A stretch of DNA of 64,000 nt from Rhodocaloribacter litoris (GTDB lineage Bacteria; Bacteroidota; Rhodothermia; Rhodothermales; ISCAR-4553). Both the position numbers and the translations under genes were made by a program. Below are positions 51,172-59,675 of this stretch, piece after piece; position 1 is the first letter of the stretch; every line of letters starts with the position of its first letter. A model generated the notes under the pieces. That model saw only the letters and a list, made by a program, of their open reading frames with translations. It did not search any database and had not been told where the DNA came from. The stretch is taken from the NCBI RefSeq assembly GCF_011682235.2, contig NZ_CP076718.1, positions 1,254,693 through 1,318,692 of the forward strand, written 5' to 3'.

Positions 51172-52395
51172 ATGCCCCCGCCCTGGCTCAGCCTGCTCGT
51201 CATCGCCCTGACGTTCGCCGGGATTGCCGCCGGGCACGTACCCGGCCTGCGGATGAACCGGGCAAGTATCGCACTCGTCGGCGCCGCAGCGCTCCTGGCC
51301 CTGGGCCTCCTCTCGCTGGAAGAAGCCTACGCCGTCCTCGACCTCGACACGCTCACGCTGCTGTTCGGCATGATGGTGCTGAACGCCAACCTGCGCATGG
51401 CCGGCTTCTTCAGCCTGGTGGCCGGGCGGCTGCTGCACCGCACCCGCTCGCCCCGGCAGCTCCTATTCCTGCTGATGATCGCCGCCGGACTCCTCTCGGC
51501 GCTCTTTTTGAACGACACCATCGTGCTCATCTTCACGCCGCTGGTCGCCGAGGTCACCCTGTCCCTGCGACGCAACCCGATCCCGTACCTGATGGGGCTG
51601 GCACTGGCGGCCAACATCGGGTCGGTGGCGACCATCACGGGCAACCCGCAGAACATGTTGATCGGGGTGGCCTCGGGCCTCCGCTACACGACGTTCTCGG
51701 CCTATCTGCTGCCGGTCGCGCTCATCGGGCTGGTGCTGGCATGGATCGTGGTGGTACGTACCTACCGGTCCGAGTTCGGGCAGCCGTTCGAAAAGGACGC
51801 GCCCCCGGCCACGCTGCGATACCACCGCCCGCTCCTGCGCAAAAGCCTGCTGGCGACCGGGCTGCTGCTCGGGGCCCTGCTCGCCGGTGTATCGCCTCCT
51901 CTGGCCGCGCTGACCTCGGCCGCCCTCCTGCTCGTCACCCGCCGGCTGAAGCCCGAACGCGTCTTCCGCGAGATCGACTGGTCGCTGCTCGTCTTCTTCG
52001 CCGGGCTGTTCGTGGTGACCGGCGCCCTGGAGACGACCGGCTGGCGCGACCGCCTCTTCACCGTCATGCTGCCGCTGGCCGAGGGAGGCGTCGTACCGCT
52101 GAGCCTCGTCTCGGCCACGCTGAGCAACCTGATCTCGAACGTGCCGGCCGTGATGCTCTTCCGCCCGTTCGTGCCGCAATTCCCCGACCCCACCCAGGCC
52201 TGGCTGACGCTCGCGATGGCCACCACGCTGGCCGGCAACCTGACCCTGCTCGGCTCCGTCGCCAACCTGATCGTCGCCGAGACGGCCCGTCACCGCGGCA
52301 TACGCCTGACGTTCACCGAATACCTCCGGGCCGGTCTGCCCACCACGTTCCTCACCCTGGGCGCCGGCATGGTCTGGCTGCTCCTGGTGACCTGA
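51172..52395 (+). CDS. SLC13/ArsB-like anion permease
   Basis: A 407-residue membrane protein with about ten helices. The ion-transporter superfamily motifs are visible: LLFGMMVLNANLRMAGFF, LSALFLNDTIVLIFTPLVAEV, NIGSVATITGNPQNMLIGVASGL and, near the end, TLSNLISNVPAVMLF followed by NLTLLGSVANLIV. These are the paired re-entrant helix-turn repeats of the CitMHS/ArsB/NhaD superfamily. It probably carries an inorganic or carboxylate anion with sodium or proton coupling; the ion cannot be fixed. It begins 61 nt after the ABC ATPase, so it could share that operon. Confidence 0.9.
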   Translation: MPPPWLSLLVIALTFAGIAAGHVPGLRMNRASIALVGAAALLALGLLSLEEAYAVLDLDTLTLLFGMMVLNANLRMAGFFSLVAGRLLHRTRSPRQLLFLLMIAAGLLSALFLNDTIVLIFTPLVAEVTLSLRRNPIPYLMGLALAANIGSVATITGNPQNMLIGVASGLRYTTFSAYLLPVALIGLVLAWIVVVRTYRSEFGQPFEKDAPPATLRYHRPLLRKSLLATGLLLGALLAGVSPPLAALTSAALLLVTRRLKPERVFREIDWSLLVFFAGLFVVTGALETTGWRDRLFTVMLPLAEGGVVPLSLVSATLSNLISNVPAVMLFRPFVPQFPDPTQAWLTLAMATTLAGNLTLLGSVANLIVAETARHRGIRLTFTEYLRAGLPTTFLTLGAGMVWLLLVT

Positions 52396-52405
52396 GCGCC
52401 GCCGG

Positions 52406-53683
52406 CTAGTGCCGCGGCCGGTCCACCGGTGCCGGCAGGCCGGTGTCGTGCTCCCAGCGCATCGCCTCGGCCAGGGCCGGGCACCGGGCACACCGCGTCA
52501 TCCGCTCCGACGGGGCAAACGACGCCCGGCGCCCGAGCGGGCACAGGGCATAGGACGGCACCCCGTCGCCGCTGAAGCCGGCAAAGGCCGTGTCCCCGCA
52601 GACGAGCTGCGCGACGGCGATTTCGGCCAGCGCCTCGATGAAGAGGGGATGGCAGTTCAACCCGGACGTGACCTCGTAATGAAAGACCCCGAGTGCCTCG
52701 GCCCGCTCGCGCAGCTTCACGTCGAGCCGGTAGACCGTCTCCAGGCGATCCGAAACGAAAGAGACCGGGACCATCAGCACAGCCCGTGCCCCGTCCCGGG
52801 CGAGGGCTTCCAGCTTCTCCTCCGTCTCCGGCGAAAGCCATTCGGCCACCCCCAGCACGCTCTGAAACGTGACGTGGAACGGCAGGTCGTGCCCGCGACA
52901 GGCCATGACCCGGTCGACCGTGGCGTGTACCAGGCAGCAGTACGGGTCCCGCCGCTCGGTCATCTCGCGCAGGGGAGTCCCCCGGGCGACGAAAACCAGG
53001 TGCACGTCCTTCCGCACCGCGCGCGGGAAGCGTTGCAGGGCCTCGTCGATCCGCTCGCTGATGGCCTGAACGTATTTGGGATGGGCCGCATACTCATAGA
53101 CGAAGGTCGTCGGCCAGCGCGGGATCTCACCCGACTGCTCGAGCACCCACCATTGAAACAGGGAAGAGCCGGTCGTCAGCTTCGAGTACTGGGGGTAGAG
53201 CGGCAGAAGCACCACGCAATCCACCCCATCGGCTTCCATCTGGAGGGCTGCCGCCTCGGCGGACGGGTGGCCGTAGCGCGCGGCGATGTAGGTGCGGAAC
53301 TCGATCCCGGCGGCCTGCCCGAACTTATGATTCAGGGCCGCCTCCAGCGCCTGTGCCTGCTCCCGCGTCAGCCGGTTGATCGGCGAGCGCCCCCCGATCA
53401 TCTCGTATTCCCGGTTGATCGGTTTGGCCAGGAGCGACGCCAGCAGGCGGCAAACCACCGGCCGCAAGCGCTTCCCGAGCGGCACCTCGAGCAGCGCCGG
53501 GTCCATGAGCACGTTGTAGAGAAAAGAAGGGGTATCCTCGGCACGACGGGGACCGCCGGGATGCAAGAGCACGACGCCGACACACGCCCCACGCCGAACA
53601 GGCAACGGATCGGAAGCGTAAAACGCCCCCGTCACGAAACGTCCGTCGTCCCTGTACTTGCCTAGCAATTCCCGTGGCGTCAT
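52406..53683 (-). CDS. Ferrochelatase family protein lacking the usual catalytic His, with a Cys-rich C-terminal extension
   Basis: A 425-residue protein that follows HemH throughout: VVLLHPGGPRRAEDTPSFLYN, YEMIGGRSPINRLTREQA, VLLPLYPQYSKLTTGSS and a GLNCHPLFIEAL end. Ferrochelatases insert iron into porphyrin using a conserved His in a SxHG motif; here that motif is FVARG, placing Arg at 234. A second motif normally reading DHLET is DRLET, with Arg at 313, while the Glu at 315 remains. A tail of about 75 residues carries C362, C381, C398 and C401 (RCARC), suggestive of an iron-sulfur site. I chose the ATG at 53683. Whether it is active is open; it could be a variant or a regulator. Confidence 0.82.
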   Translation of the reverse strand: MTPRELLGKYRDDGRFVTGAFYASDPLPVRRGACVGVVLLHPGGPRRAEDTPSFLYNVLMDPALLEVPLGKRLRPVVCRLLASLLAKPINREYEMIGGRSPINRLTREQAQALEAALNHKFGQAAGIEFRTYIAARYGHPSAEAAALQMEADGVDCVVLLPLYPQYSKLTTGSSLFQWWVLEQSGEIPRWPTTFVYEYAAHPKYVQAISERIDEALQRFPRAVRKDVHLVFVARGTPLREMTERRDPYCCLVHATVDRVMACRGHDLPFHVTFQSVLGVAEWLSPETEEKLEALARDGARAVLMVPVSFVSDRLETVYRLDVKLRERAEALGVFHYEVTSGLNCHPLFIEALAEIAVAQLVCGDTAFAGFSGDGVPSYALCPLGRRASFAPSERMTRCARCPALAEAMRWEHDTGLPAPVDRPRH

Positions 53684-53861
53684 AACGGCTTCAACCCGAT
53701 GATGCACCCACCGCCTTCGACGCGAAGCGCACGCTGCTGGTACCGGTGCACCGGTCTGCGCTGTTCCGCGCCGTCATTGAACTTTCAGGTAATCCCCACC
53801 TCCCCTTTCCTCCCTTAATCGACCGTCTCTGGCCCGGCATAACCCCCGAAAACGCTACACC

Positions 53862-54155
53862 ATGACGATCCTCGAGCATACCCCCACGCAGGACGAGATC
53901 CTGGATTTCATCGACGACAGCGTCCGGCAGCTCCAGGAGGCCGGCGCCGAGGCCCGGTTCATCCTGATGGGCCGGGAGGCGTACCACACGTTCCGCCATG
54001 CACTGGCCGAGCGGCTCCACCGCAAGCCCAAATACTTCGAGACATACAACTACCTGCCCGTGGTGCTCGACCCGTTCCGGCAAGCCGCCGTCTGCGTCGT
54101 TCCCGGGGCAGGCGCCTGTGCCGAGGGGGTTCAGGCCTACCGGATCGACGCCTGA
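53862..54155 (+). CDS. Small protein of unknown function
   Basis: A 97-residue soluble protein I do not recognise. It opens with an amphipathic acidic helix (MTILEHTPTQDEILDFIDDSVRQLQEAG), then a central RFILMGREAYHTFRHALAERLHRKPKYFETYNYLPVVLDPFR and a Cys/Gly-containing end (VCVVPGAGACAEG). It is divergent from the ferrochelatase-like gene (178-bp gap), so the two may share a control region. A distant likeness to small phage or encapsulin-like proteins cannot be established by eye. Confidence 0.65.
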   Translation: MTILEHTPTQDEILDFIDDSVRQLQEAGAEARFILMGREAYHTFRHALAERLHRKPKYFETYNYLPVVLDPFRQAAVCVVPGAGACAEGVQAYRIDA

Positions 54156-54163
54156 AGCGGCCT

Positions 54164-54859
54164 TCATTCACGGGCGAGCCGCTCCCGGATGGCCTCCCGG
54201 AAACGCGTACCCCAGGCCGCCGGCGGCGGGGCCACCCAGTGCATCGGAACGCGGCGGGTCGGGTGTTCGATACCGAGCCGGTAGGCATGCAGGGCCAGGT
54301 TGCGCCCGTCGAGCGGGCGGGAGGCGCCGTACCGGAAGTCGCCGAGCAGGGGGTGTCCCCGGTGGGCCAGTTGCACGCGGACCTGGTGGGGGCGTCCCGT
54401 CTCCAGCCGCACCTCGACGAGGCTGAGGCGCTCCGCTTCGTCGGTGGCCAGCACCCGCCAGGCGAGTTCGGCCCGCCGTGCCCCCGGATGGGTGGCCGGC
54501 ACCACCCGTACGGTGCGCCCGGCCTTCACGAGGTGGTCTACCGCCGTGCCCGCCCCCGTCCACACCCCCTCGACGAGCGCCAGGTAGCGCTTCTCGGGCA
54601 GGCGACGGCGAAACTGGTCACTCAGGCGGGCGGCCGCCTTCGACGTCCGGGCCAGCACCATCACCCCGGAAGCCGGCCGGTCGAGCCGGTGCACGAGGCC
54701 GAGGAACACCCGGCCGGGTTTGCCGAAGCGCGCCTTCAGCCACGCCTTGCCGAGGGTGAGCACATCCGGGTCGCCGGTATGGTCGGCCTGTGCCAGCAAG
54801 CCCGGCGGCTTGTTGACGACGAGCAGGTGGTTGTCCAAATACAGGACGTCGAGCGTCAT
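54164..54859 (-). CDS. RluA family pseudouridine synthase
   Basis: A 231-residue enzyme that isomerises uridine in rRNA or tRNA. The catalytic motif is VHRLDRPASGVMVLARTSKAA, with the essential Asp D60; YLDNHLLVVNKPPGLLAQ and GRPHQVRVQLAHRGHPLLGDFRYG (motif III) frame the active site. No N-terminal S4 domain is present, so it belongs to the short RluA/RluC-like group, and the target base is unknown. Its start overlaps the MmcQ stop as ATGA (54856-54859), so the two are translationally coupled. Confidence 0.93.
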   Translation of the reverse strand: MTLDVLYLDNHLLVVNKPPGLLAQADHTGDPDVLTLGKAWLKARFGKPGRVFLGLVHRLDRPASGVMVLARTSKAAARLSDQFRRRLPEKRYLALVEGVWTGAGTAVDHLVKAGRTVRVVPATHPGARRAELAWRVLATDEAERLSLVEVRLETGRPHQVRVQLAHRGHPLLGDFRYGASRPLDGRNLALHAYRLGIEHPTRRVPMHWVAPPPAAWGTRFREAIRERLARE

Positions 54860-55212
54860 GACCGTGCCAGCACCTCCCGATCCCGCTTCGGCAGCCCGCG
54901 CACGACCAGGTCATACGCGTGGTCGATCAGCGCCTTCACCTCGGCAATGGGGATTTCACCGTCCAGCACGACCGTGTTCCAGTGCCGCTTGTTCATGTGG
55001 TAGCCGGGTTGCACCGCAGCATACCGCGCCCGGAGTTCGAGCGCCCGCGCCGGATCGCATTTAAGGTTGAGGCGCAACGGCCGCTCCTCCAGAAAAAGGA
55101 GGGCAAACATTTTTCCCATCACCTTGAAAACGAGCACGTCCTCGCCGAAGGGTGTGTCTTCGGTGGCGCCTTTCTTGGCCAGACAGTACCGATACAGGGT
55201 TTCGATGTCCAT
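54856..55212 (-). CDS. MmcQ/YjbR family protein
   Basis: A 118-residue protein of the double-wing MmcQ/YjbR type. Signature parts are MDIETLYRYCLAKKGATEDTPFGEDVLVFKVMGKMFALLF, RPLRLNLKCDPARALELRARYAAVQPGYHMNKRHWNTVVLDG and DHAYDLVVRGLPKRDR. The family is annotated as DNA-binding, but its function is not proven. The ATG at 55212 matches family length; the upstream frame is low-complexity Ala/Arg-rich and not credible. The four-base overlap with the pseudouridine synthase shows a two-gene operon. Confidence 0.9.
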   Translation of the reverse strand: MDIETLYRYCLAKKGATEDTPFGEDVLVFKVMGKMFALLFLEERPLRLNLKCDPARALELRARYAAVQPGYHMNKRHWNTVVLDGEIPIAEVKALIDHAYDLVVRGLPKRDREVLARS

Positions 55213-55713
55213 GCCGGGAGCCCGTCGGGGGCAGGAGACGGAATCTTTTCCAAAGTACCGGATTCGCGACCGGGGTGCGAGCCGCTCCCCTTCGAAAAAC
55301 GCAGGGGGAGGAGCCGCGGCCGCAGCCCCTCCCCCGTCGCGGATGTATGTTCGGCCGGGCGCCCGGCGGAACCGAACGCCCTGCACCACTAGCGTTCCTG
55401 GCTTTGAACCCACAGGGGCGCACGCCGGCCGGCCAGTCCCAGCACGATGCGACTGAAAGGACGCTCGCGCATGAGGACCGGGTGCGGGCTCCGCATCTGA
55501 CTCAGCAAGTATATACGCATAGGATTATCCGAAAAAAAGTATCATGATGAAAAGGTCATGAGGGCCTGCGTCGAGGCTTCACATGACACAACCCCGGACC
55601 AGCTCGCTTCGCACGAGCAGCCTGCCCGGAAGCCGAATCACTCCGGCTCGGTGGCTGCATACGCCGCATCCCCACGCCGGTTACCCAAAGAACAGGTGAA
55701 TATTTTCACCACA
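55213..55713. other. Intergenic region upstream of mmcQ (501 bp)
   Basis: No gene is visible. An AT-rich patch at about 55505-55560 stands out in a GC-rich genome and may hold a promoter for the minus-strand mmcQ-rluA pair, although no hexamers fit well. A perfect GGTGAA-TATT-TTCACC palindrome (55695-55710) ends three bases before the flavin reductase stop. Confidence 0.55.
55695..55710. promoter_or_regulatory. Perfect 16-bp palindrome downstream of the flavin reductase gene
   Basis: GGTGAA and TTCACC flank TATT, a form typical of dimeric repressor operators. It lies immediately after the flavin reductase stop and about 480 bp from the next minus-strand gene. No U-tract follows, so it is a weak terminator at best. 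Confidence 0.4.
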
Positions 55714-56346
55714 TCATCTAACCATTTCTTCATTCCATTTTTCAAACGGGATGCGGTCCATGCGAAAGAGGTCGCGGGTGCGGGTATACCAGCCGCCACC
55801 GTGCATGCGACCGACGGCGTGCAGCTTTTCGGTATGCACGTACATCAGCCCGGGATCGACGAGCTCGTCCCGGACGTGCAGGTAGAGCACCTCCCCGACG
55901 ACGAGGCGCGTGCGGCCCACGTTCAGGGTCGCGACCTCGCGGCATTCGAGGGCGGCCGGTGCCTCGGCCAGGCGGGGCACGGCCACGCGCACCGACGGCA
56001 CGGGCGTCAGGCCGGCGGCGGTCACCTCGCTCTGCCCTCGCGGGAAGTCGATGGCCGTCACGTTCATCCGTTCGGCCAGCGTCTCATCGACCACATGCAC
56101 CACGAAGGCACGGGTGCGGCGAACGTTCTCGGCCGTATCCTTCGGTGTGCCGTCGGGGCGGTCTCCCGGCCCGAAGACCACCACCGGCGGATCGCTGCCC
56201 ATCATGTTGAAGAAGCTGAAGGGCGCCGCATTCAGGTTGCCGGCCTCGTCCAGCGTGGTGACCCAGGCAATGGGGCGCGGTACGATGAGCCCGCTCAGCA
56301 GCTTGTGACGGTCGCGGGGAAGCAGCTCACTCAGGTCGAACTCCAT
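55714..56346 (-). CDS. Flavin reductase family protein (RutF/DIM6-like)
   Basis: A 210-residue FMN-binding split-barrel protein. The family wording is RHKLLSGLIVPRPIAWVTTLDEAGNLNAAPFSFFNMMGSDPPVVVFG, then DTAENVRRTRAFVVHVVDETLAERMNVTAIDFPRG and a central SVRVAVPRLAEAPAALECRE segment. Members bind FMN and reduce it with NAD(P)H or act as domains of other flavoproteins; the partner is not visible. The ATG at 56346 is 32 bases from the YceI stop, so the YceI gene and this one may be co-transcribed. Confidence 0.9.
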   Translation of the reverse strand: MEFDLSELLPRDRHKLLSGLIVPRPIAWVTTLDEAGNLNAAPFSFFNMMGSDPPVVVFGPGDRPDGTPKDTAENVRRTRAFVVHVVDETLAERMNVTAIDFPRGQSEVTAAGLTPVPSVRVAVPRLAEAPAALECREVATLNVGRTRLVVGEVLYLHVRDELVDPGLMYVHTEKLHAVGRMHGGGWYTRTRDLFRMDRIPFEKWNEEMVR

Positions 56347-56378
56347 GGGTGCCTTGTCGAAGGGTTGGTCGCAGGAGT

Positions 56379-56945
56379 TTAGCCGGCGGTGCGTACGGCC
56401 TGCACCGCCAGCATGACCTCCACGTCTTCACCGACGAGCAGGCCGCCGGTTTCGAGCACGCTGTTCCAGGTGAGGCCGAAGTCCTTCCGGTTGATGCGCG
56501 TATGAGCCTCGAAGGCGATGCGTTCCCGTCCGTCGAGGTCGCGCGCCTCGCCAAGATACGTCACGGCGAGCTCGACCGGACGGGTGATGCCGTGCAGGGT
56601 CAGCCGGCCGCAGAGCACGAGCGCATCGACCCGCACGTCGCGGGTGCGGGTGCTTTTGAAGAGGATCTCCGGGTAACGATCGGCTTCGAAAAAGTCCGCC
56701 GAGCGCAGGTGAGCGTCCCGCACCGCATCGCCGGTATTGACCGACGCGGCGTCGATCCGGGCCTCGACGGCCAGGCTGCCGAGCGAGACCGGGTTCATCC
56801 GCAACACGGCGGAAAAGGTGTCGAAGCGGCCGGTGATCCGGCTGAAGCCCAGGTGCCGTACCCGGAACTGCACGCAGGAATGAACCGGATCGACCACATA
56901 GGTGTTCAGGCTGGTCACACGCGAGGCTCCGGCGGAAGTAATCAT
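56379..56945 (-). CDS. YceI family protein
   Basis: A 188-residue lipocalin-like barrel that binds polyprenyl-type lipids in characterised members. The pattern is visible in YVVDPVHSCVQFRVRHLGFSRITGRFDTFSAVL, VNTGDAVRDAHLRSADFFEADRYPEILFKST, LTLHGITRPVELAVTYLG and RINRKDFGLTWNSVLETGGLLVGEDVEVMLAVQ. No signal peptide is present, which marks the cytoplasmic subgroup and contrasts with the periplasmic E. coli protein. It probably precedes the flavin reductase in one transcript. Confidence 0.93.
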   Translation of the reverse strand: MITSAGASRVTSLNTYVVDPVHSCVQFRVRHLGFSRITGRFDTFSAVLRMNPVSLGSLAVEARIDAASVNTGDAVRDAHLRSADFFEADRYPEILFKSTRTRDVRVDALVLCGRLTLHGITRPVELAVTYLGEARDLDGRERIAFEAHTRINRKDFGLTWNSVLETGGLLVGEDVEVMLAVQAVRTAG

Positions 56946-57061
56946 GAACGTCCCGTTCTTTATGTTTTGAGAAGCACAGGGGTCGTACAGGTTACGCCGC
57001 CGCCCGAAGCCTGCGCGTCACCGGAGCACGGCAAGGTTATCATGAAACAACCGGACCGGCC

Positions 57062-57946
57062 TCAGCCCCAGAGGTGCCGTTCCAGAAACGCCAGGGTGCG
57101 GGCCCAGGCGTCTTCGGCGGCAGCCGCGTCGTAGCGCGTGCCCGACGGGTTGGCGAAGGCATGGTCGGCCGCTTCGTAGACGTGAACGGTGACGTTCTTG
57201 CCCAGGGCGTTCATCGTCTCCTCGAAGGTGCGGACCGTTTCGACGGGGATGCCCTGATCCTGCCCGCCGAAGAAGCCGATGACCGGCATCTGCAGCGCGG
57301 CCAGGCGATCCCGGTCGGTGACGAGGCGGCCGTAGTAGATGACCACGGCATCGAGCTCGGCGGGCAGCGCCAGTGCCGCGTTGAGGGCCATCCCGCCCCC
57401 GAAGCACCAGCCGATGGCGGCCACGCGCGGCGCCCGCTCCGTCCCGGTCAGGTAGGCATAGGCCGCCTTGAGGTTCGCCGTCGCCGTCTCGGGTTGCGCC
57501 ATGGCGGCCTGCACGAGCTCCCGTGCCTCGGCCGGATCCGCCGTCACCCGACCGCCGTAGAGATCCACGGCCAGCGCCCGGTATCCCTGCCCGGCCAGCT
57601 GCGCCGTCATCTGCCGGATGTTGTCGTTCAGACCCCACCACTCGTGGATGACGATGAGGCCCGGCAGGCCCGCACCGGCGGCCGCACCCCGCGCCCGGAG
57701 GACGGAGTCCGGGTTTGCCGGTTCGGCCAGATAGCCGGTAACCGGCCGGCCCTCCACCACCCCGTACTCGACCTCGCGCGTGACGACGGGGATGTCCGGC
57801 GGCCGTACGATGCCGGTCGGATCGGGCGTGTCGCCGGCGTGCTCGCGGGCCATGCGCCCGGCATAGTCGTCGGCCGCCCGGTCGGTCTCTCCGGCACAGG
57901 CTGCCATCAGCAACGACAGAAGCGGAATCAGGATGTTGCGTCGCAT
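57062..57946 (-). CDS. Dienelactone hydrolase family lipoprotein
   Basis: A 294-residue alpha/beta hydrolase. A short signal (RRNILIPLLSLLMAAC) ends in a lipobox, so the enzyme should be anchored in the envelope. The catalytic triad is C181 (GWCFGGGMA), D230 (GGQDQGIP) and H262 (AADHAFANPSG). GLIVIHEWWGLNDNIRQM carries the oxyanion region and helps place it in the dienelactone hydrolase family, whose members open lactone rings; the envelope location makes another ester or carboxylic substrate likely. Upstream and downstream genes run in other directions or lie far enough away that no operon is suggested. Confidence 0.92.
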   Translation of the reverse strand: MRRNILIPLLSLLMAACAGETDRAADDYAGRMAREHAGDTPDPTGIVRPPDIPVVTREVEYGVVEGRPVTGYLAEPANPDSVLRARGAAAGAGLPGLIVIHEWWGLNDNIRQMTAQLAGQGYRALAVDLYGGRVTADPAEARELVQAAMAQPETATANLKAAYAYLTGTERAPRVAAIGWCFGGGMALNAALALPAELDAVVIYYGRLVTDRDRLAALQMPVIGFFGGQDQGIPVETVRTFEETMNALGKNVTVHVYEAADHAFANPSGTRYDAAAAEDAWARTLAFLERHLWG

Positions 57947-58073
57947 CGGGAAATCCTCCTTTGACAGGTGTTCCGGAAGCTCATAATATAGAAACGGCGG
58001 GGCGTTCGTATACTTGCCGTCGTTCGGCCTGCCGGCAGGCGGCAGGCATCCGCCCGCTTTTTACGGCTTCCTC

Positions 58074-58736
58074 ATGACGGAGACGAGCACACGCCCCGGG
58101 CGTTCCGCGGACGATCTGGATTTTACCGGCGAGTTGTGGCGCAAGGGGCTGCACCTGCTGGCGCTCGTCGTGCCGCTCGGGATGGCCTTGCTGGGCAAAC
58201 CGGCGGCGCTCGCCCTCCTGGTGCCGCTGGCCCTGCTGGCTGCCGGCGCCGACGTGTTGCGGGCGTATGCACCGTGGTTCAACCGGCTCGTCGACCGGTG
58301 CTTCGGGGCCATGATGCGGCGGAGCGAGCGGCCACCGCCGGGCACCGTCGTCCTCAACGGGGCCACCTGGGTGCTCGTGACGGCGGCGCTGCTGACCTGG
58401 CTCTTTCCGGTGCGGATCGCCGCCCCGGCCTTTGCGGCCTTCATGGTGGCCGACGCCGCGGCCGCCCTGGTCGGCCGGCGCCTCGGGCGGCACCCCTGGC
58501 CCGGCGGCACCCGCACCGTCGAGGGGTCGCTGGCCTTCCTGCTGACCGGGCTCGCGACCCTCGCCCTGACGCCGGGTGTGACGCTCTGGACCGGCGCGGT
58601 TGCCGTCCTGCTGGGCACCGCCACCGAGGCCCTGCCGGGACCGCTCAACGACAACCTCCGCGTCCCCCTGGTGATGGCCACGGTGCTTTTTGCGCTCGAA
58701 CGCTTCGTCCTCGGCCACCCGGTTCCCCTCTTCTGA
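58074..58736 (+). CDS. Polyprenol/dolichol kinase-like membrane protein
   Basis: A 220-residue membrane protein with six or seven hydrophobic segments, from the ATG at 58074; the frame before it is low-complexity. Landmarks are ELWRKGLHLLALVVPLGMALLG, FAAFMVADAAAALVGRRLGRHPWPGGTRTVEGSLAFLLTG and ALPGPLNDNLRVPLVMATVLF. This matches the SEC59/DGK1/VTE5-like family of CTP-dependent lipid kinases, which phosphorylate dolichol, phytol or diacylglycerol. A DPM1-like enzyme at 37.8 kb would need polyprenyl phosphate, so a link is possible but unproven. Confidence 0.82.
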   Translation: MTETSTRPGRSADDLDFTGELWRKGLHLLALVVPLGMALLGKPAALALLVPLALLAAGADVLRAYAPWFNRLVDRCFGAMMRRSERPPPGTVVLNGATWVLVTAALLTWLFPVRIAAPAFAAFMVADAAAALVGRRLGRHPWPGGTRTVEGSLAFLLTGLATLALTPGVTLWTGAVAVLLGTATEALPGPLNDNLRVPLVMATVLFALERFVLGHPVPLF

Positions 58737-58801
58737 ACCGGACGCCCCACTGGAACGGCGCCCGAACAACCCGAACGCACACCGTTCAACGCCCGAACGC
58801 G

Positions 58802-59659
58802 ATGAACCGGCGAAGCGAAAAGGCCTCGAAACACCGGGCTGCGCTGGCACCTTTTCCCGAGCCGCCGCTTATCCGGCTGCGCTATCCCGTCATGCTGATG
58901 CACGGCTTCGGCATGCTGGCGGCCGTCTGCCGGGGCGGGATGCTGCACCCGATGGCGATGCGGCTGCGGGCACACGGCATCCGGGCCTACGCGCCGAACG
59001 TGGCACCGTACGAGACCGTGCCCGTGCGGGCCGCGATGTGGCAGGCGCGCCTCCGCCACGTGCTCGACGAGACGGGGGCGGACCGCGTCCACCTCATCGC
59101 CCACTCGATGGGTGGCCTCGACGCCCGCTACCTCATCACGGTGCTCGGCGCACACGACCGGGTCGCCTCGCTGACGACGATCGCGACGCCGCACCACGGG
59201 ACGGCCCTGGCGGACCTCGTCCTCGAACAGCCGGAACGGGTCCGCACCTGGATGGCCGGGCTGACAGGCCGGATGAGCGCCGCCGCCATGAAGGAGGCCT
59301 CCACCGACTTCGTCCGGGCCGTCGCCGAACTGACCCCCGCCTACGTCGAGGAGACGTTCAACCCCGCCGTACCCGACCACCCCGCCGTACGTTACCGCTC
59401 CTATGCCGGCCGGGCCGGCCGGGGCACCGGCGTGCCGATGAGCCCGCTGCTGCGCCCGCTCAACCACCTCCTCTTTGCCCGCGACGGCGTCAACGACGGC
59501 TTCGTCGCCGTGGAGCGGGCCCGCTGGGGCACCTGCCTCGGCATCCTCGACGCCGACCACCTCCAGCAGGTTGGCCTCAAGCTCGCCCTCCGCAGCCGCT
59601 TCGACGCCGCCACCTTCTACCTCGACCTGGTCCGGCAACTGGCCGCCGAAGAGCCCTGA
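58802..59659 (+). CDS. Lipase-like alpha/beta hydrolase
   Basis: A 285-residue hydrolase starting at the ATG at 58802. The oxyanion-region motif is YPVMLMHGFGM, and the nucleophile lies in LIAHSMGGLDARYL (S102). Later Asp and His candidates occur in ARDGVNDGFVAVERARW and LDADHLQQVG. The family resembles triacylglycerol lipases (LipA-like), which cleave acylglycerols, but no signal peptide or lid domain is obvious, so a cytosolic ester substrate is equally possible. It follows the polyprenol-kinase-like gene by 65 bases on the same strand. Confidence 0.88.
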   Translation: MNRRSEKASKHRAALAPFPEPPLIRLRYPVMLMHGFGMLAAVCRGGMLHPMAMRLRAHGIRAYAPNVAPYETVPVRAAMWQARLRHVLDETGADRVHLIAHSMGGLDARYLITVLGAHDRVASLTTIATPHHGTALADLVLEQPERVRTWMAGLTGRMSAAAMKEASTDFVRAVAELTPAYVEETFNPAVPDHPAVRYRSYAGRAGRGTGVPMSPLLRPLNHLLFARDGVNDGFVAVERARWGTCLGILDADHLQQVGLKLALRSRFDAATFYLDLVRQLAAEEP

Positions 59660-59675
59660 CCTCCCGCCGGGAACG

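Noticed and set aside
55558-56382. A 274-residue plus-strand frame across the intergenic region and the flavin reductase gene
   Set aside because: Most of it is antisense to the well-supported flavin reductase, and the rest has no coding character.
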